Shown here piece by piece: positions 1 through 8,757 of a stretch of DNA of 64,000 nucleotides (position 1 is the stretch's first letter; each line of letters starts with the position of its first letter). This DNA is from Prevotella sp. (GTDB lineage: Bacteria; Bacteroidota; Bacteroidia; Bacteroidales; Bacteroidaceae): assembly GCA_021636625.1 (NCBI GenBank), contig JAJWLX010000014.1, positions 6,891-70,890 of the forward strand, given 5' to 3'. The position numbers and the translations under genes are program-made. The notes beneath the pieces are model-generated. The model did not search any database, was not told the DNA's origin, and was given only the letters and a program-made list of their open reading frames with translations.

Positions 1-417
1 CCAGAATCTGCCACCAGACAACTCTTCCTGGCTCGGCTTCACTTCACCATCATATACACAACGGTGAACATACACCAGTTCCTTTTCTCTCTGACTCTCA
101 AAGACATAATGTCCTAAAGACTCCGGTTCGAAATCGGTGATACCCAGCTCCTCCCTCACTTCACGATGAAGCGCCTGGTTCACACTCTCGCCTAAATCCA
201 CATGTCCACCACAGGCAGTATCCCATTTATCAGGCTGGATATCCTTCCACGCCGGACGGTGCTGGAGATACAGTTCCCCCTTACTATTAAATACATGCAG
301 ATGAACCACAGGATGCAATATCTTGCATCCATCATGGGCATGACCTCGGGTGATGGCACCCAAGATATTACCCATTTCATCTACTATCGGAAATTCCTCG
401 TTCTTATTATCTGTCAT
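1..417 (-). CDS. NUDIX hydrolase, 3' end cut by window edge
   Basis: Reading leftward from an ATG at 417, 139 codons stay open to the window edge, so the C-terminus is missing. The protein has a perfect NUDIX box (G-x5-E-x7-REVREELGI) at about residues 73-95, the Mg-binding motif of enzymes that hydrolyse nucleoside diphosphates linked to another moiety. The N-terminal part (DEMGNILGAITRGHAHDG) resembles IPP-isomerase-like or YfcD-like NUDIX proteins, but the substrate cannot be told from sequence. It lies 36 bp downstream of the dipeptidyl peptidase gene on the same strand and is probably co-transcribed with it. Confidence 0.85.
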   Translation of the reverse strand, partial: MTDNKNEEFPIVDEMGNILGAITRGHAHDGCKILHPVVHLHVFNSKGELYLQHRPAWKDIQPDKWDTACGGHVDLGESVNQALHREVREELGITDFEPESLGHYVFESQREKELVYVHRCVYDGEVKPSQEELSGGRFW

Positions 418-453
418 ATTAACTTCTGAACTAGCGAAACTAGAATTGATGAT

Positions 454-2529
454 TTATAACGTTCCGTACTCCTCAGAATAGCGGAGCATCTGCTCGGTAT
501 AGCTCTCCTCGTAATCGAGATTTACGTCGATAGGATTGCCCTCCTCATCATAGACCAGCGTCATCTTTGGATTGATGAAACCCTTGTATGGAGCCAGGTT
601 CAGTTTCTTATATCTCGCCAGAATCTCGCGATGCAAGTCTGGATCGATATTCACGGCATACTTCTCTACCAACTGGCGGGCTGCCTCGTAATCACCCTCA
701 CTCTTGATACGCTGAATCTCAGCAAGCAATTCTCCAAACAGATGACGGAGCTTCCCGTAATCATTCACCTTCACATAGGTGCGGGTGGTTACGATATTTC
801 CCGCAGCATCCTTCAGGGCATCCTCGGCAGAAGCATAGCTTACTTCTTCCGTAACCAGTTCCACGGCTCCCTCGGCATGCTCCAGGGTCCACCAGGCAAT
901 GAGGGCACGATTTCTCATGTGCGCCTCCTCTATCTTGTCACCCTCCTTGATTCGGATAGTCTGGGTGAGCAAACCGTTCATCAGATAACTGTAATACTGC
1001 GCCTTATATGCCTCATCATTAGGAGTCAGTCCCAACTCAACCAACTTATGGTCAGCCACATAGTACAGACCGAAAAGATCGGCTCTCGCCTCCTCTATCG
1101 TGTTGCCATACGCCTTCAGGGCATCAGGATCGGTGCCAGGAAGAAGCTGACCGCTGCCGTGTCCCAGACACTCGTGAAGGTCGGTATGCAGGTCGTCGGT
1201 GATATCAGCATACTGATTCATCAGCGCCACAGTCTCCTCATCGATGACAAACTCATCTCTGAATCCATTGCCCTGAGCCGCCTTGTTGTAGGCATCAGTC
1301 AGGTTGCCGATGGTAACGCTCTTCGAACCGTGCTCCTGACGGATCCAGTTGGCATTAGGCAGATTGATGCCGATAGCCGAAGCAGGATATTCCTCTCCGC
1401 CAAGCATCGCCGCACAGATCACGTTGGCAGTAACGCCCTTCACCTCCGGTTTGCGGAAACGGGGATCCACAGGCGAATGATCCTCAAACCACTGAGCATT
1501 CTGACTGATGGTCTGGGTTCGCTGGGTAGCCTCCAGGTCCTTGTATTCCACGATACCTTCCCAGGTACCTTTCAATCCCAATGGGTCGCCATATACTTCG
1601 ATGAATCCGTTGATGAAATCCACCATGCCTTCGTGCTGCTGCACCCAGGCGATGCTGTATCGGTCGAAATCCTCCAGATTACCGGTGCGATAGAACTTCA
1701 CGAGCAGGTCGATGACATGCTTCTGTCCCTCATTTTCAGCGAATTTCTGCGCCTTGAGCAACCAGGAAACGATTTCCTTGATAGGCTCACTATAGAGTCC
1801 ATCCTCCTTCCACACCAGCTCAATCATCTCGTTGTTGCGCTTGGTGAGCTTGGAATTGAGTCCGTAAGATGGTGGTGTCGGGTTAGACGCATCCTTCAGT
1901 CGGGCATAGAATCTCTCCACTTCCGCCTGGGTCACATTCTCATAGAAGTTGCAGGCAGAGGTCTTTACCAGGTCTTCGCCATCGGTCTGGTTCACTCTCT
2001 TCGGCATCACCTCCGGATCGAAGATGACAGGTACGAGCTGAGCGAGGAGATCTTCCTTGCTCTCTCCTCTCTTGAGGGGCAACTCATCCTCAGAGATTTT
2101 CTCCATCAACTGATAGAAGAATTCCTCAGAGAATCCCGGCTTGAATTTCTCGCAGCCATAATGATGATGGATGCCGCTGGCAAACCATACGCGCTTCAGA
2201 TATACTTCGAAAGCCTTGAATTCTTCGGAATCGCATACAGAAGAAGTTTCGATTTCAGTAGTAGAATCGCTTGCTGTCTCTGTGATTTCGATAGCCTCTC
2301 CGCTAATTCCCTTGTAATGGCGATAAATTGCCTCCAGGGTTTTGCGAATGCGCAGGTTGTACTTTCCCTGCTGGTCGAACGTGATGTCACGTCCCATCAG
2401 GGTAGCCTTTGCCAGGCAGTAAATATACAATTTCTGATTGAGCGACAATGCATCGAATCCCTTCAGCTCGTAACGCAGCATCTGGATGTCGGCAAAGCGC
2501 TCGTGGGTGTTTACATTACAATTTGCCAT
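454..2529 (-). CDS. dipeptidyl peptidase III (peptidase family M49)
   Basis: This 691-residue protein has the M49 zinc signature: HECLGH at residues 452-457, the six-residue HExxGH form specific to DPP III, followed by EEARAD at 479-484 supplying the third zinc ligand. M49 enzymes remove dipeptides from the N-terminus of oligopeptides. The length matches the family (about 650-740). No signal peptide is visible, so a cytosolic role is expected, although some Bacteroidetes homologues carry one. The ATG at 2529 follows a well-formed promoter at 2553-2583. The NUDIX gene follows downstream, and recQ diverges from it. Confidence 0.9.
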   Translation of the reverse strand: MANCNVNTHERFADIQMLRYELKGFDALSLNQKLYIYCLAKATLMGRDITFDQQGKYNLRIRKTLEAIYRHYKGISGEAIEITETASDSTTEIETSSVCDSEEFKAFEVYLKRVWFASGIHHHYGCEKFKPGFSEEFFYQLMEKISEDELPLKRGESKEDLLAQLVPVIFDPEVMPKRVNQTDGEDLVKTSACNFYENVTQAEVERFYARLKDASNPTPPSYGLNSKLTKRNNEMIELVWKEDGLYSEPIKEIVSWLLKAQKFAENEGQKHVIDLLVKFYRTGNLEDFDRYSIAWVQQHEGMVDFINGFIEVYGDPLGLKGTWEGIVEYKDLEATQRTQTISQNAQWFEDHSPVDPRFRKPEVKGVTANVICAAMLGGEEYPASAIGINLPNANWIRQEHGSKSVTIGNLTDAYNKAAQGNGFRDEFVIDEETVALMNQYADITDDLHTDLHECLGHGSGQLLPGTDPDALKAYGNTIEEARADLFGLYYVADHKLVELGLTPNDEAYKAQYYSYLMNGLLTQTIRIKEGDKIEEAHMRNRALIAWWTLEHAEGAVELVTEEVSYASAEDALKDAAGNIVTTRTYVKVNDYGKLRHLFGELLAEIQRIKSEGDYEAARQLVEKYAVNIDPDLHREILARYKKLNLAPYKGFINPKMTLVYDEEGNPIDVNLDYEESYTEQMLRYSEEYGTL

Positions 2530-2552
2530 GTTCTAAACCTTTATTTCTAGCG

Positions 2553-2583
2553 CAAAAGTACGACAATTATTTGGATTTTCAAA
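2553..2583 (-). promoter_or_regulatory. Bacteroidales-type promoter of the DPP III gene
   Basis: On the minus strand TACTTTTG (2553-2560) matches the -7 consensus TAnnTTTG and TTTG (2580-2583) matches the -33 element, with 19 bp between them. The start codon is about 24 bp downstream. Confidence 0.75.
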
Positions 2584-2644
2584 CTTTTCAGCCAACTTTT
2601 CTTATTTTATTGAAAGAAATGTAATAAATCTCCCGTTTTTTACG

Positions 2645-2652
2645 TAACTTTG
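2645..2652 (+). promoter_or_regulatory. -7 element of the recQ promoter
   Basis: TAACTTTG matches TAnnTTTG 42 bp before the recQ ATG. No clear -33 TTTG at the right distance was seen, so this is the weaker half of a divergent promoter region. Confidence 0.5.
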
Positions 2653-2693
2653 CAGGAATATCCAATGTAAAAGAAGAAAAATAGTTAAGAAAT

Positions 2694-4595
2694 ATGCAAA
2701 TCAACGAGATATTGAAATCTTACTTCGGATACGATTCCTTCCGACCCAACCAGGAAGCCATCATCCGGGAAGTGATGCAAGGTAACGACTGTCTGGTACT
2801 GATGCCGACGGGCGGAGGAAAGAGTCTGTGCTATCAGGTTCCGGCGCTGGCCATGGAGGGAACAGCAGTGGTCATTTCGCCACTCATCAGTCTGATGCAC
2901 GACCAGGTGGAAGCCCTCAAGGCGAACGGCATTCCAGCCGAAGCTCTCAACAGCGGCAACGATGTAACCGATGATCTCATCATCCGCAGGAGATGCGAGG
3001 CGGGCGAACTGAAACTGCTCTATGTTTCGCCCGAAAAACTCCTCAGCGAGATACCTTATCTGTTCAGCAACATCAAGATTTCGCTCTTCGCCGTTGATGA
3101 AGCCCACTGTATCAGTCAGTGGGGCCACGACTTCCGTCCGGAGTATTCCCAGCTCGGACTCCTGCACGAGAAATTCAATGGCGTGCCGGTGATGGCGCTC
3201 ACGGCTACAGCCGATAAGATTACCCGAGAGGACATCATCAACCAGCTGCATCTGAACGGCCAGACCTTCGTGAGCAGTTTCGACCGTCCGAACCTCAGTC
3301 TTACCGTGCGCCAGGAAAGCACGAAGAAGGAGAAGCTGAAATTCATTTACCATTTCATCGCCCGTCGCCCTGACGAGGCAGGCATCATCTACTGCCTCTC
3401 GCGCAAGAACACGGAGATGGTGGCAGAGGCTTTGCAGGAGCATGGCATACAGGCAGAGGCCTATCATGCCGGACTCTCCGCCCAGCAGCGAGCATCGGTT
3501 CAGGAGCGTTTCAAGATGGACCAGATAGAAGTGGTGTGCGCTACCATCGCCTTCGGAATGGGTATCGACAAGGGCAACGTGCGCTGGGTGATTCACTACA
3601 ACATGCCGAAGAGCATCGAGAGTTTCTATCAGGAGATAGGACGAGCCGGAAGAGACGGCGCACCTGCCGATACGGTATTGTTCTATTCGATGGCAGACAT
3701 CATCACCCTCCGTTCGTTCTGCGAAGAAAGCGGACAGAAAGCGGTGAATCTGGAAAAACTGAGAAGAATGGAAGAATACGCCGAATCGAGAGTCTGCCGA
3801 AGAAGAATCCTCCTGAATTATTTCGGAGAGACCTCCAGCAAGGATTGCGGTCATTGTGATGTCTGCAACAATCCGCCCCGCACTTTCGATGGTACCGTGC
3901 TTACCCAAAAGGCGCTGAGTGCCGTGGTCCGTGCGGGTGAAAAGATTGCCGTGGGTACCTGTATAGAGATATTGAGGGGTATGCAGACGCCTGCCGTGGC
4001 TCGCAACCACTACAACGAACTGAAAACCTTTGGTGTGGGCAAGGATGTGAGCGTCCGCGACTGGCAGGCATACATGCTCCAGATGTTGCAGATGGGATTC
4101 TTCGAGGTGGCGTATAATATGCATAACCAGATGAAGGTCACGCCATTAGGCTGGAAGGTCCTCAAGGGAGAACACCAGGTTTCATTGGCGATTATGGAGA
4201 ACAAAGACCTGCAGAGCCGGACTCAAGGAAGAGGAGCCGGAGGAAGAGCAGGAAGAACTGGACATGGAAACAGACAGGATTCCGACAGTCATCTTCCTTT
4301 CGGAGATCATAACATCCCAGTGGTACATGCCGAGCGTGTGATTTTCGAGGAAGAAATGGCGGGTGTAGAAGACAAGAAGCTTTTCGAGTATCTGCGTAAG
4401 ATACGCAAGAATCTTGCCGATGAGCAGGGCTATCCTCCATACATCGTGTTATCAGATAAGAGTCTGCACGAATTAACCAAGATGAAGCCTACCACCCTCC
4501 AGGCATTCGGTCTCATCAGCGGTATCGGCGAATTCAAGATCAAGAAATATGGCGATACATTTATCAAAGCCATCAAGAAATATACAGGCAAATAA
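2694..4595 (+). CDS. recQ: ATP-dependent DNA helicase RecQ
   Basis: The protein has 633 residues. Walker A MPTGGGKS is at residues 37-44, the DEAH box of VDEAHCISQWGHDFRPEY at 135-138, and the second RecA lobe includes GMGIDKGNVRWVIHYNMPKS and the QEIGRAGRDG arginine-finger motif. Four zinc-binding cysteines (CRRRILLNYFGE...DCGHCDVC, about 368-391) begin the RQC region, and an HRDC domain forms the C-terminus (LFEYLRKIRKNLADEQGYPPYIVLSD onwards). RecQ unwinds DNA 3'-5' in recombination and fork repair. The linker between RQC and HRDC (about residues 505-545) is an odd Gly/Arg-rich stretch that may reflect compensating frameshifts. Confidence 0.95.
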   Translation: MQINEILKSYFGYDSFRPNQEAIIREVMQGNDCLVLMPTGGGKSLCYQVPALAMEGTAVVISPLISLMHDQVEALKANGIPAEALNSGNDVTDDLIIRRRCEAGELKLLYVSPEKLLSEIPYLFSNIKISLFAVDEAHCISQWGHDFRPEYSQLGLLHEKFNGVPVMALTATADKITREDIINQLHLNGQTFVSSFDRPNLSLTVRQESTKKEKLKFIYHFIARRPDEAGIIYCLSRKNTEMVAEALQEHGIQAEAYHAGLSAQQRASVQERFKMDQIEVVCATIAFGMGIDKGNVRWVIHYNMPKSIESFYQEIGRAGRDGAPADTVLFYSMADIITLRSFCEESGQKAVNLEKLRRMEEYAESRVCRRRILLNYFGETSSKDCGHCDVCNNPPRTFDGTVLTQKALSAVVRAGEKIAVGTCIEILRGMQTPAVARNHYNELKTFGVGKDVSVRDWQAYMLQMLQMGFFEVAYNMHNQMKVTPLGWKVLKGEHQVSLAIMENKDLQSRTQGRGAGGRAGRTGHGNRQDSDSHLPFGDHNIPVVHAERVIFEEEMAGVEDKKLFEYLRKIRKNLADEQGYPPYIVLSDKSLHELTKMKPTTLQAFGLISGIGEFKIKKYGDTFIKAIKKYTGK

Positions 4596-4602
4596 AAAAA
4601 AG

Positions 4603-4634
4603 GAGAGGTAACCTGGGCCAACAAGTTACCTCTC
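4603..4634 (-). terminator. Intrinsic terminator of the ATP synthase operon
   Basis: A perfect 10-bp stem (4603-4612 with 4625-4634) and 12-nt loop is followed on the minus strand by a T-run (the A-run at 4596-4601). It lies about 70 bp after atpG and just past the convergent recQ stop codon. Confidence 0.8.
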
Positions 4635-4659
4635 GAATTTGAAATAACGGCATGGAGAA

Positions 4660-4736
4660 GCTAATTATTCTAGCTTCCTCCCATAATATCTAACGTAGAA
4701 GCTTAGTTATTCACGCTTCCACCCACGATATCCAAC
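4660..4736. repeat. Diverged tandem duplication of the atpG 3' end
   Basis: The last ~35 bp of atpG (4701-4736, encoding LDIVGGSVNN-stop) recur in diverged form immediately downstream at 4660-4694, where the same frame reads LDIMGGS-stop. The unit offset is about 41 bp. Confidence 0.6.
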
Positions 4737-5677
4737 AATTCATTCGTAATGGCCTGTTGACGACTCTTGTTGTACTGAAGATTCAGTTCACGCAAGAGTT
4801 CATCGGCATTATCCGTAGCAGTCTGCATGGCAACCATACGGGCTGCATGCTCACTCGCCTGACTATCCAACAAAGCAGTGTAAACCATCAGATGAAGCTG
4901 CTTAGGAACCAATACTCCCAATACAGTCTCCAGATCCGGCTCCACGATGAAGTCATCGTTCAGAGGATGCGCCTCTGCACGCTCTCTTTCATCCTCACCA
5001 GCCTGCTTCTTGCGCAGATACTCCTGGACCTTCGCCGTAGCCACATTCGATGTGAGGTCACGGTCGTTGTCCTCTCCTATCGCCTCCGTGCTGAGGTCGA
5101 TAGGCAGGAAAGTCTTCTGGGTCAGGATCTGCGAACCGGCACTCTTGAAGTGGTGATAGATCATCTCCACCTTGTCGAGTTCGCCAGCAGCATACTGCTT
5201 GGCAAGCTTGCGGGCGATGTCGGCACAAGCGCTTGAATTAGGATGATCGGCAAGATCCATGAAGTTACCGCCAATCTTCAATCCCAGCTTCTGTGCCTTC
5301 TCAGCCACCTTTCTGCCGATAGGATATACCGTGATGTCGTCAATGCCATGAGCCTTATACTCGTCCACCGCCTGAATCATCATCTTGATGACGTTGGAAT
5401 TGAAACCACCGCACAAGCTGCTGTTAGAGCTATATACGATGAGAGCCACACGCTTGATTTCCTTGTGCTCCACCTGCAACTCATGGTCCACATTCGGAGT
5501 ACTCACCAGGAAGCTCTTCAGGATATGCTCCAGCATATTCTCATAAGGCAGCATATTCTGGATAGCTACCTGAGCATGATGCAACTTGCTGGATGCCACC
5601 ATCTTCATCGCACTCGTAATCTTACGGGTACTGTTGACGCTGGCGATGCGAGTCTTAATCTCTTTTAACGACGGCAT
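4703..5677 (-). CDS. atpG: ATP synthase F1 subunit gamma
   Basis: The central rotor stalk of F1. The N-terminus (SLKEIKTRIASVNSTRKITSAMKMV) and C-terminus (MQTATDNADELLRELNLQYNKSRQQAITNELLDIVGG) are the two conserved coiled-coil halves that thread the alpha/beta hexamer. At 324 residues it is longer than the usual ~290 because of a charged insertion around residues 195-235 (LRKKQAGEDERERAEAHPL), as in other Bacteroidetes gamma subunits. It is the last gene of the atpD-C-x-B-E-F-H-A-G operon, starts 6 bp after the atpA stop, and is followed by the operon terminator. Confidence 0.95.
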   Translation of the reverse strand: MPSLKEIKTRIASVNSTRKITSAMKMVASSKLHHAQVAIQNMLPYENMLEHILKSFLVSTPNVDHELQVEHKEIKRVALIVYSSNSSLCGGFNSNVIKMMIQAVDEYKAHGIDDITVYPIGRKVAEKAQKLGLKIGGNFMDLADHPNSSACADIARKLAKQYAAGELDKVEMIYHHFKSAGSQILTQKTFLPIDLSTEAIGEDNDRDLTSNVATAKVQEYLRKKQAGEDERERAEAHPLNDDFIVEPDLETVLGVLVPKQLHLMVYTALLDSQASEHAARMVAMQTATDNADELLRELNLQYNKSRQQAITNELLDIVGGSVNN

Positions 5678-5683
5678 AGGCTA

Positions 5684-7270
5684 TTACGCTTTATATTGTC
5701 CTGCTACATTAGCCATGGTATCCTTGATCACCGCGATGCAATCGTCGGTGAGCTTACCATCAGCCAAAGTCTCGATTACGTCGGCGTGCTGGCTGCGCAT
5801 AGCGTCGAGGAACTGATCCTGGCAATCGCGAACCTTGTCCATTGGCACGTCGTGCATCAGTCCGTGCACACCACAATAGAGGATAGCCACCTGCTCGCCC
5901 ACTGGCATAGGGCGATACTGAGGCTGAACCAGCAACTGGTCGTTCTTTCTACCACGGTCCAGTGTCATCGCTGTTACGGCATCCATATCGCTTGAGAACT
6001 TGGAGAAAGCCTCCAGCTCACGATACTGAGCCATATCAATCTTCAGGGTACCAGCCACCTTCTTCATACTCTTGATCTGGGCAGAACCACCTACACGAGA
6101 TACTGAGATACCTACGTTGATAGCTGGGCGGAAGCCCTGGTTGAAGAGGTCGGTCTCCAGGAAGATCTGACCGTCGGTGATGGAAATCACGTTGGTTGGG
6201 ATGTATGCAGAAACGTCACCAGCCTGGGTCTCGATGATTGGGAGGGCTGTCAAAGAGCCACCACCCTTCACCTTGCCCTTCAGGCACTCAGGAAGGTCGT
6301 TCATCTGCTCGGCTACCTCCTGCTGGTCGTTGATACGAGCGGCACGCTCCAACAGACGAGAGTGGAGATAGAACACATCACCAGGATAAGCCTCACGTCC
6401 TGATGGACGGCGGAGGATCAATGATACCTCACGGTAAGCCACAGCCTGCTTACTCAAGTCATCATATACTACGAGGGCTGAGTAACCACGGTCGCGGAAG
6501 TACTCTCCGATGGCTGCACCGGCGAATGGTGCATAATACTGCATGGCTGCAGGATCGGCAGCGGTAGCACTTACGATGATGGTATATGGCAGGGCGCCGT
6601 GCTCCTTCAGGTTCTGTACCAATGCTGCAACGGTAGATGCTTTCTGGCCGATGGCTACATAGATACAATATACAGGCTTGCCTGCCTCATAGAAACTCTT
6701 CTGGTTGATGATGGTATCCACTGCGATGGCAGTCTTACCGGTCTGACGGTCACCGATGATCAACTCACGCTGTCCACGACCGATAGGAATCATGGAGTCT
6801 ACCGCCTTCAAACCTGTCTGAAGAGGTTCCTTTACTGGCTGACGATAGATTACACCAGGTGCCTTACGATCCAAAGGCATCTCGAAAGAATCGGTGAGAT
6901 CGATGTCACCCAGACCATCAATAGCCTGACCCAAAGGGTTTACGACACGTCCGAGGAAATTGTCGTTTACGCGGATAGAAGCAATACGGTGTGTACGCTT
7001 CACGCTCTGTCCCTCCTTGATGCCAGCTGTAGGACCTAAGAGGACACAACCTACATTGTCTTCCTCCAAGTTCATGACGATAGCCATGGTTCCATTCTCA
7101 AACTCAAGAAGTTCATTAGCCTCGGCATTACGCAGACCATAGATACGAGCCACGCCATCGCTGACGGTAAGCACGGTACCCACCTCGTCAAACTGCTGAG
7201 AGCCATTAACCTCCTGGAGCTGCTGCTGAAGAACCTCAGACACCTCACTTGGTTTAATTTTATCTGACAT
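5684..7270 (-). CDS. atpA: ATP synthase F1 subunit alpha
   Basis: 528 residues. It shows the N-terminal beta-barrel, the P-loop GDRQTGKT near residues 171-178, and the alpha-subunit signature around PAINVGISVSRVGGSAQ. Alpha forms the non-catalytic nucleotide sites of F1. It sits between atpH (23 bp upstream) and atpG (6 bp downstream) in one transcript. Confidence 0.97.
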   Translation of the reverse strand: MSDKIKPSEVSEVLQQQLQEVNGSQQFDEVGTVLTVSDGVARIYGLRNAEANELLEFENGTMAIVMNLEEDNVGCVLLGPTAGIKEGQSVKRTHRIASIRVNDNFLGRVVNPLGQAIDGLGDIDLTDSFEMPLDRKAPGVIYRQPVKEPLQTGLKAVDSMIPIGRGQRELIIGDRQTGKTAIAVDTIINQKSFYEAGKPVYCIYVAIGQKASTVAALVQNLKEHGALPYTIIVSATAADPAAMQYYAPFAGAAIGEYFRDRGYSALVVYDDLSKQAVAYREVSLILRRPSGREAYPGDVFYLHSRLLERAARINDQQEVAEQMNDLPECLKGKVKGGGSLTALPIIETQAGDVSAYIPTNVISITDGQIFLETDLFNQGFRPAINVGISVSRVGGSAQIKSMKKVAGTLKIDMAQYRELEAFSKFSSDMDAVTAMTLDRGRKNDQLLVQPQYRPMPVGEQVAILYCGVHGLMHDVPMDKVRDCQDQFLDAMRSQHADVIETLADGKLTDDCIAVIKDTMANVAGQYKA

Positions 7271-7293
7271 TTTGTTATTTGCTTTAATTATTT

Positions 7294-7830
7294 TTACTTT
7301 TTGAGCTGTGTCAGAATGTTGTTGAGCTTAGTCTTTACGCTCGCATCCATTCTGTAAGTATCATACTCAAGGATGAAACCACCAATCAGTTCAGGGTTCA
7401 CCTCGGTCTTGAACTCCACAGTACCTTTCGTTCTCTGCTCCACCATCTTACGCATCTTGTCCTCCGTAGAGGCGTCAACGGCAGTGGCGGTGATCAGCTT
7501 ACCGCGGATGATGTTCTTCTGTTTCCTGTAAAGAGTGATATACGAAGCAGCCATGAATTGCAGGGTGCTCTCCCTATCCTCTTTCAAGACGAGAGTGATA
7601 AACTTCTTGCTCAATTCCGTAGGCTCTTTGCCCAGGGCTGTGGTGAGAAGTGCCTCTTTCTTGTCCTTTGAAAGCATAGGGTTGTCTATCGTAAATCTCA
7701 GTTCAGGCACGTCGATGTAGCTCTTAAAGAGCGTCTGCATCTCCTGGTACACCTGATCTTCGAGCTTCATGCCGAGTGCAGCCTTGATGAGGGCACGGGC
7801 ATAACGCACCGATATTACACCTATATCCAT
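7294..7830 (-). CDS. atpH: ATP synthase F1 subunit delta
   Basis: 178 residues, the usual size for the OSCP/delta family. The N-terminus (ISVRYARALIKAALGMKLEDQVYQEM) and the C-terminal motif around TEVNPELIGGFILEYD are characteristic. Delta joins the peripheral stalk (b subunits) to the top of F1. It lies 8 bp after atpF. Confidence 0.93.
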   Translation of the reverse strand: MDIGVISVRYARALIKAALGMKLEDQVYQEMQTLFKSYIDVPELRFTIDNPMLSKDKKEALLTTALGKEPTELSKKFITLVLKEDRESTLQFMAASYITLYRKQKNIIRGKLITATAVDASTEDKMRKMVEQRTKGTVEFKTEVNPELIGGFILEYDTYRMDASVKTKLNNILTQLKK

Positions 7831-7838
7831 AAGCTTTA

Positions 7839-8339
7839 CTATTTGTTGTCAGAAGAAACCTCGTCCAGCAGTCGATTTATCATATCCATCTGTGCCTTGT
7901 CGTCAGAGAGTTTAGCCTTGAGCACCTTCTCTGCAATCTGAACAGAGAGTTCGGCTACCTGGCCGCGGATTTCACGAATGGCGTTCTGCTTCTCGGTCTC
8001 AATCTGCTTCTTGGCATCAGAGAGGAGACGTGCCCCTTCTTCGCGTGCTTTATCCTGTGCTTTCTCTACGATGGCATCGCGGGTATCGGCAGCCTCCTTG
8101 AGGATGGCAGCCTGCTTCTCGCGAGCTTCCTGCAAGATGGATTCACCTTCTTTTTGGATATTGGCAAGCTTCTCGTTGGCTTCGTGAGCCTTCTTCAGAC
8201 TTTCATCGATGAAAGCCTTGCGTCCGTTCACCATCTCAATGATGGCTGGGAATCCAGCCTTCCAAAGAATGATGAAGACGATGATGAAGACCAGCGTCAT
8301 CCAGAAGAGCAAACCGCTATCAGGAATTAATAAATCCAT
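7839..8339 (-). CDS. atpF: ATP synthase F0 subunit b
   Basis: 166 residues: one N-terminal membrane helix (LLFWMTLVFIIVFIILWKAGF) followed by a long charged helix rich in E, K and A that forms the dimeric peripheral stalk. The start fits the usual LLIPDSGLLFW N-terminus of Bacteroidetes b subunits. It is separated from atpE by a 134-bp gap containing a hairpin. Confidence 0.93.
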   Translation of the reverse strand: MDLLIPDSGLLFWMTLVFIIVFIILWKAGFPAIIEMVNGRKAFIDESLKKAHEANEKLANIQKEGESILQEAREKQAAILKEAADTRDAIVEKAQDKAREEGARLLSDAKKQIETEKQNAIREIRGQVAELSVQIAEKVLKAKLSDDKAQMDMINRLLDEVSSDNK

Positions 8340-8396
8340 ATATACTGGTTAAAGTTTTACTTAAACGTTTTATTTTAACTAACTCTAGAGAATCAC

Positions 8397-8458
8397 CTTC
8401 TTCACCCCATACGTACTAGTTGCAACATTCATAAAAGCCAACCGCATGGGGCGAGAAG
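8397..8458 (-). other. Hairpin between atpE and atpF
   Basis: Within the only sizeable gap of the operon, CCCCAT (8405-8410) pairs with ATGGGG (8446-8451), extended by CTTCT/AGAAG across a small internal loop. There is no T-run, so it is not a classical terminator; it could act as a processing or stabilising structure protecting the atpE message. Confidence 0.4.
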
Positions 8459-8473
8459 AGTGATATTCGTTTA

Positions 8474-8713
8474 TTACATAACGATAGCCAAGATGGCGAT
8501 GATGACAGCGAAGAACGCAACACCCTCAACCAACGCAGCTGCGATAATCATAGAAGAACGGAGATCGCCCATCTTCTCTGGCTGGCGAGCCATAGCGTCC
8601 ATAGCCTGACCACCAATACGACCAATACCAATACCTGCGCCAATAGCGGCCAAACCTGCACCTACTGCGGCACCCAACTTTGCAATCTCTGCTGCTAATA
8701 AAAGTGATAACAT
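8474..8713 (-). CDS. atpE: ATP synthase F0 subunit c
   Basis: A 79-residue hairpin of two glycine-rich membrane helices (AVGAGLAAIGAGIGIGRIGG and ALVEGVAFFAVIIAILAIV) joined by the polar loop ARQPEKM. The ion-binding carboxylate is the Glu in ALVEG. The Gln and the ES/ET pair that mark Na+-dependent rings are absent, so proton coupling is inferred. It lies between atpB and atpF. Confidence 0.95.
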   Translation of the reverse strand: MLSLLLAAEIAKLGAAVGAGLAAIGAGIGIGRIGGQAMDAMARQPEKMGDLRSSMIIAAALVEGVAFFAVIIAILAIVM

Positions 8714-8757
8714 AATCTTAATAATTTAAGTTGTTAATATTTTCTATGTTTATAATT

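Noticed and set aside
631..2550. 639-codon open frame antisense to the DPP III gene
   Set aside because: The opposite strand encodes an intact M49 protein with all zinc ligands; the antisense frame is low in conserved motifs and is a by-product of codon bias. The same applies to the long antisense frames at 15810-17315, 30166-32178, 48817-50622 and others.
8474..8713. Sodium-driven ATP synthase
   Set aside because: The c subunit lacks the Gln and the ES/ET pair of Na+-binding rings (it has ALVEG), so proton coupling is the better reading.
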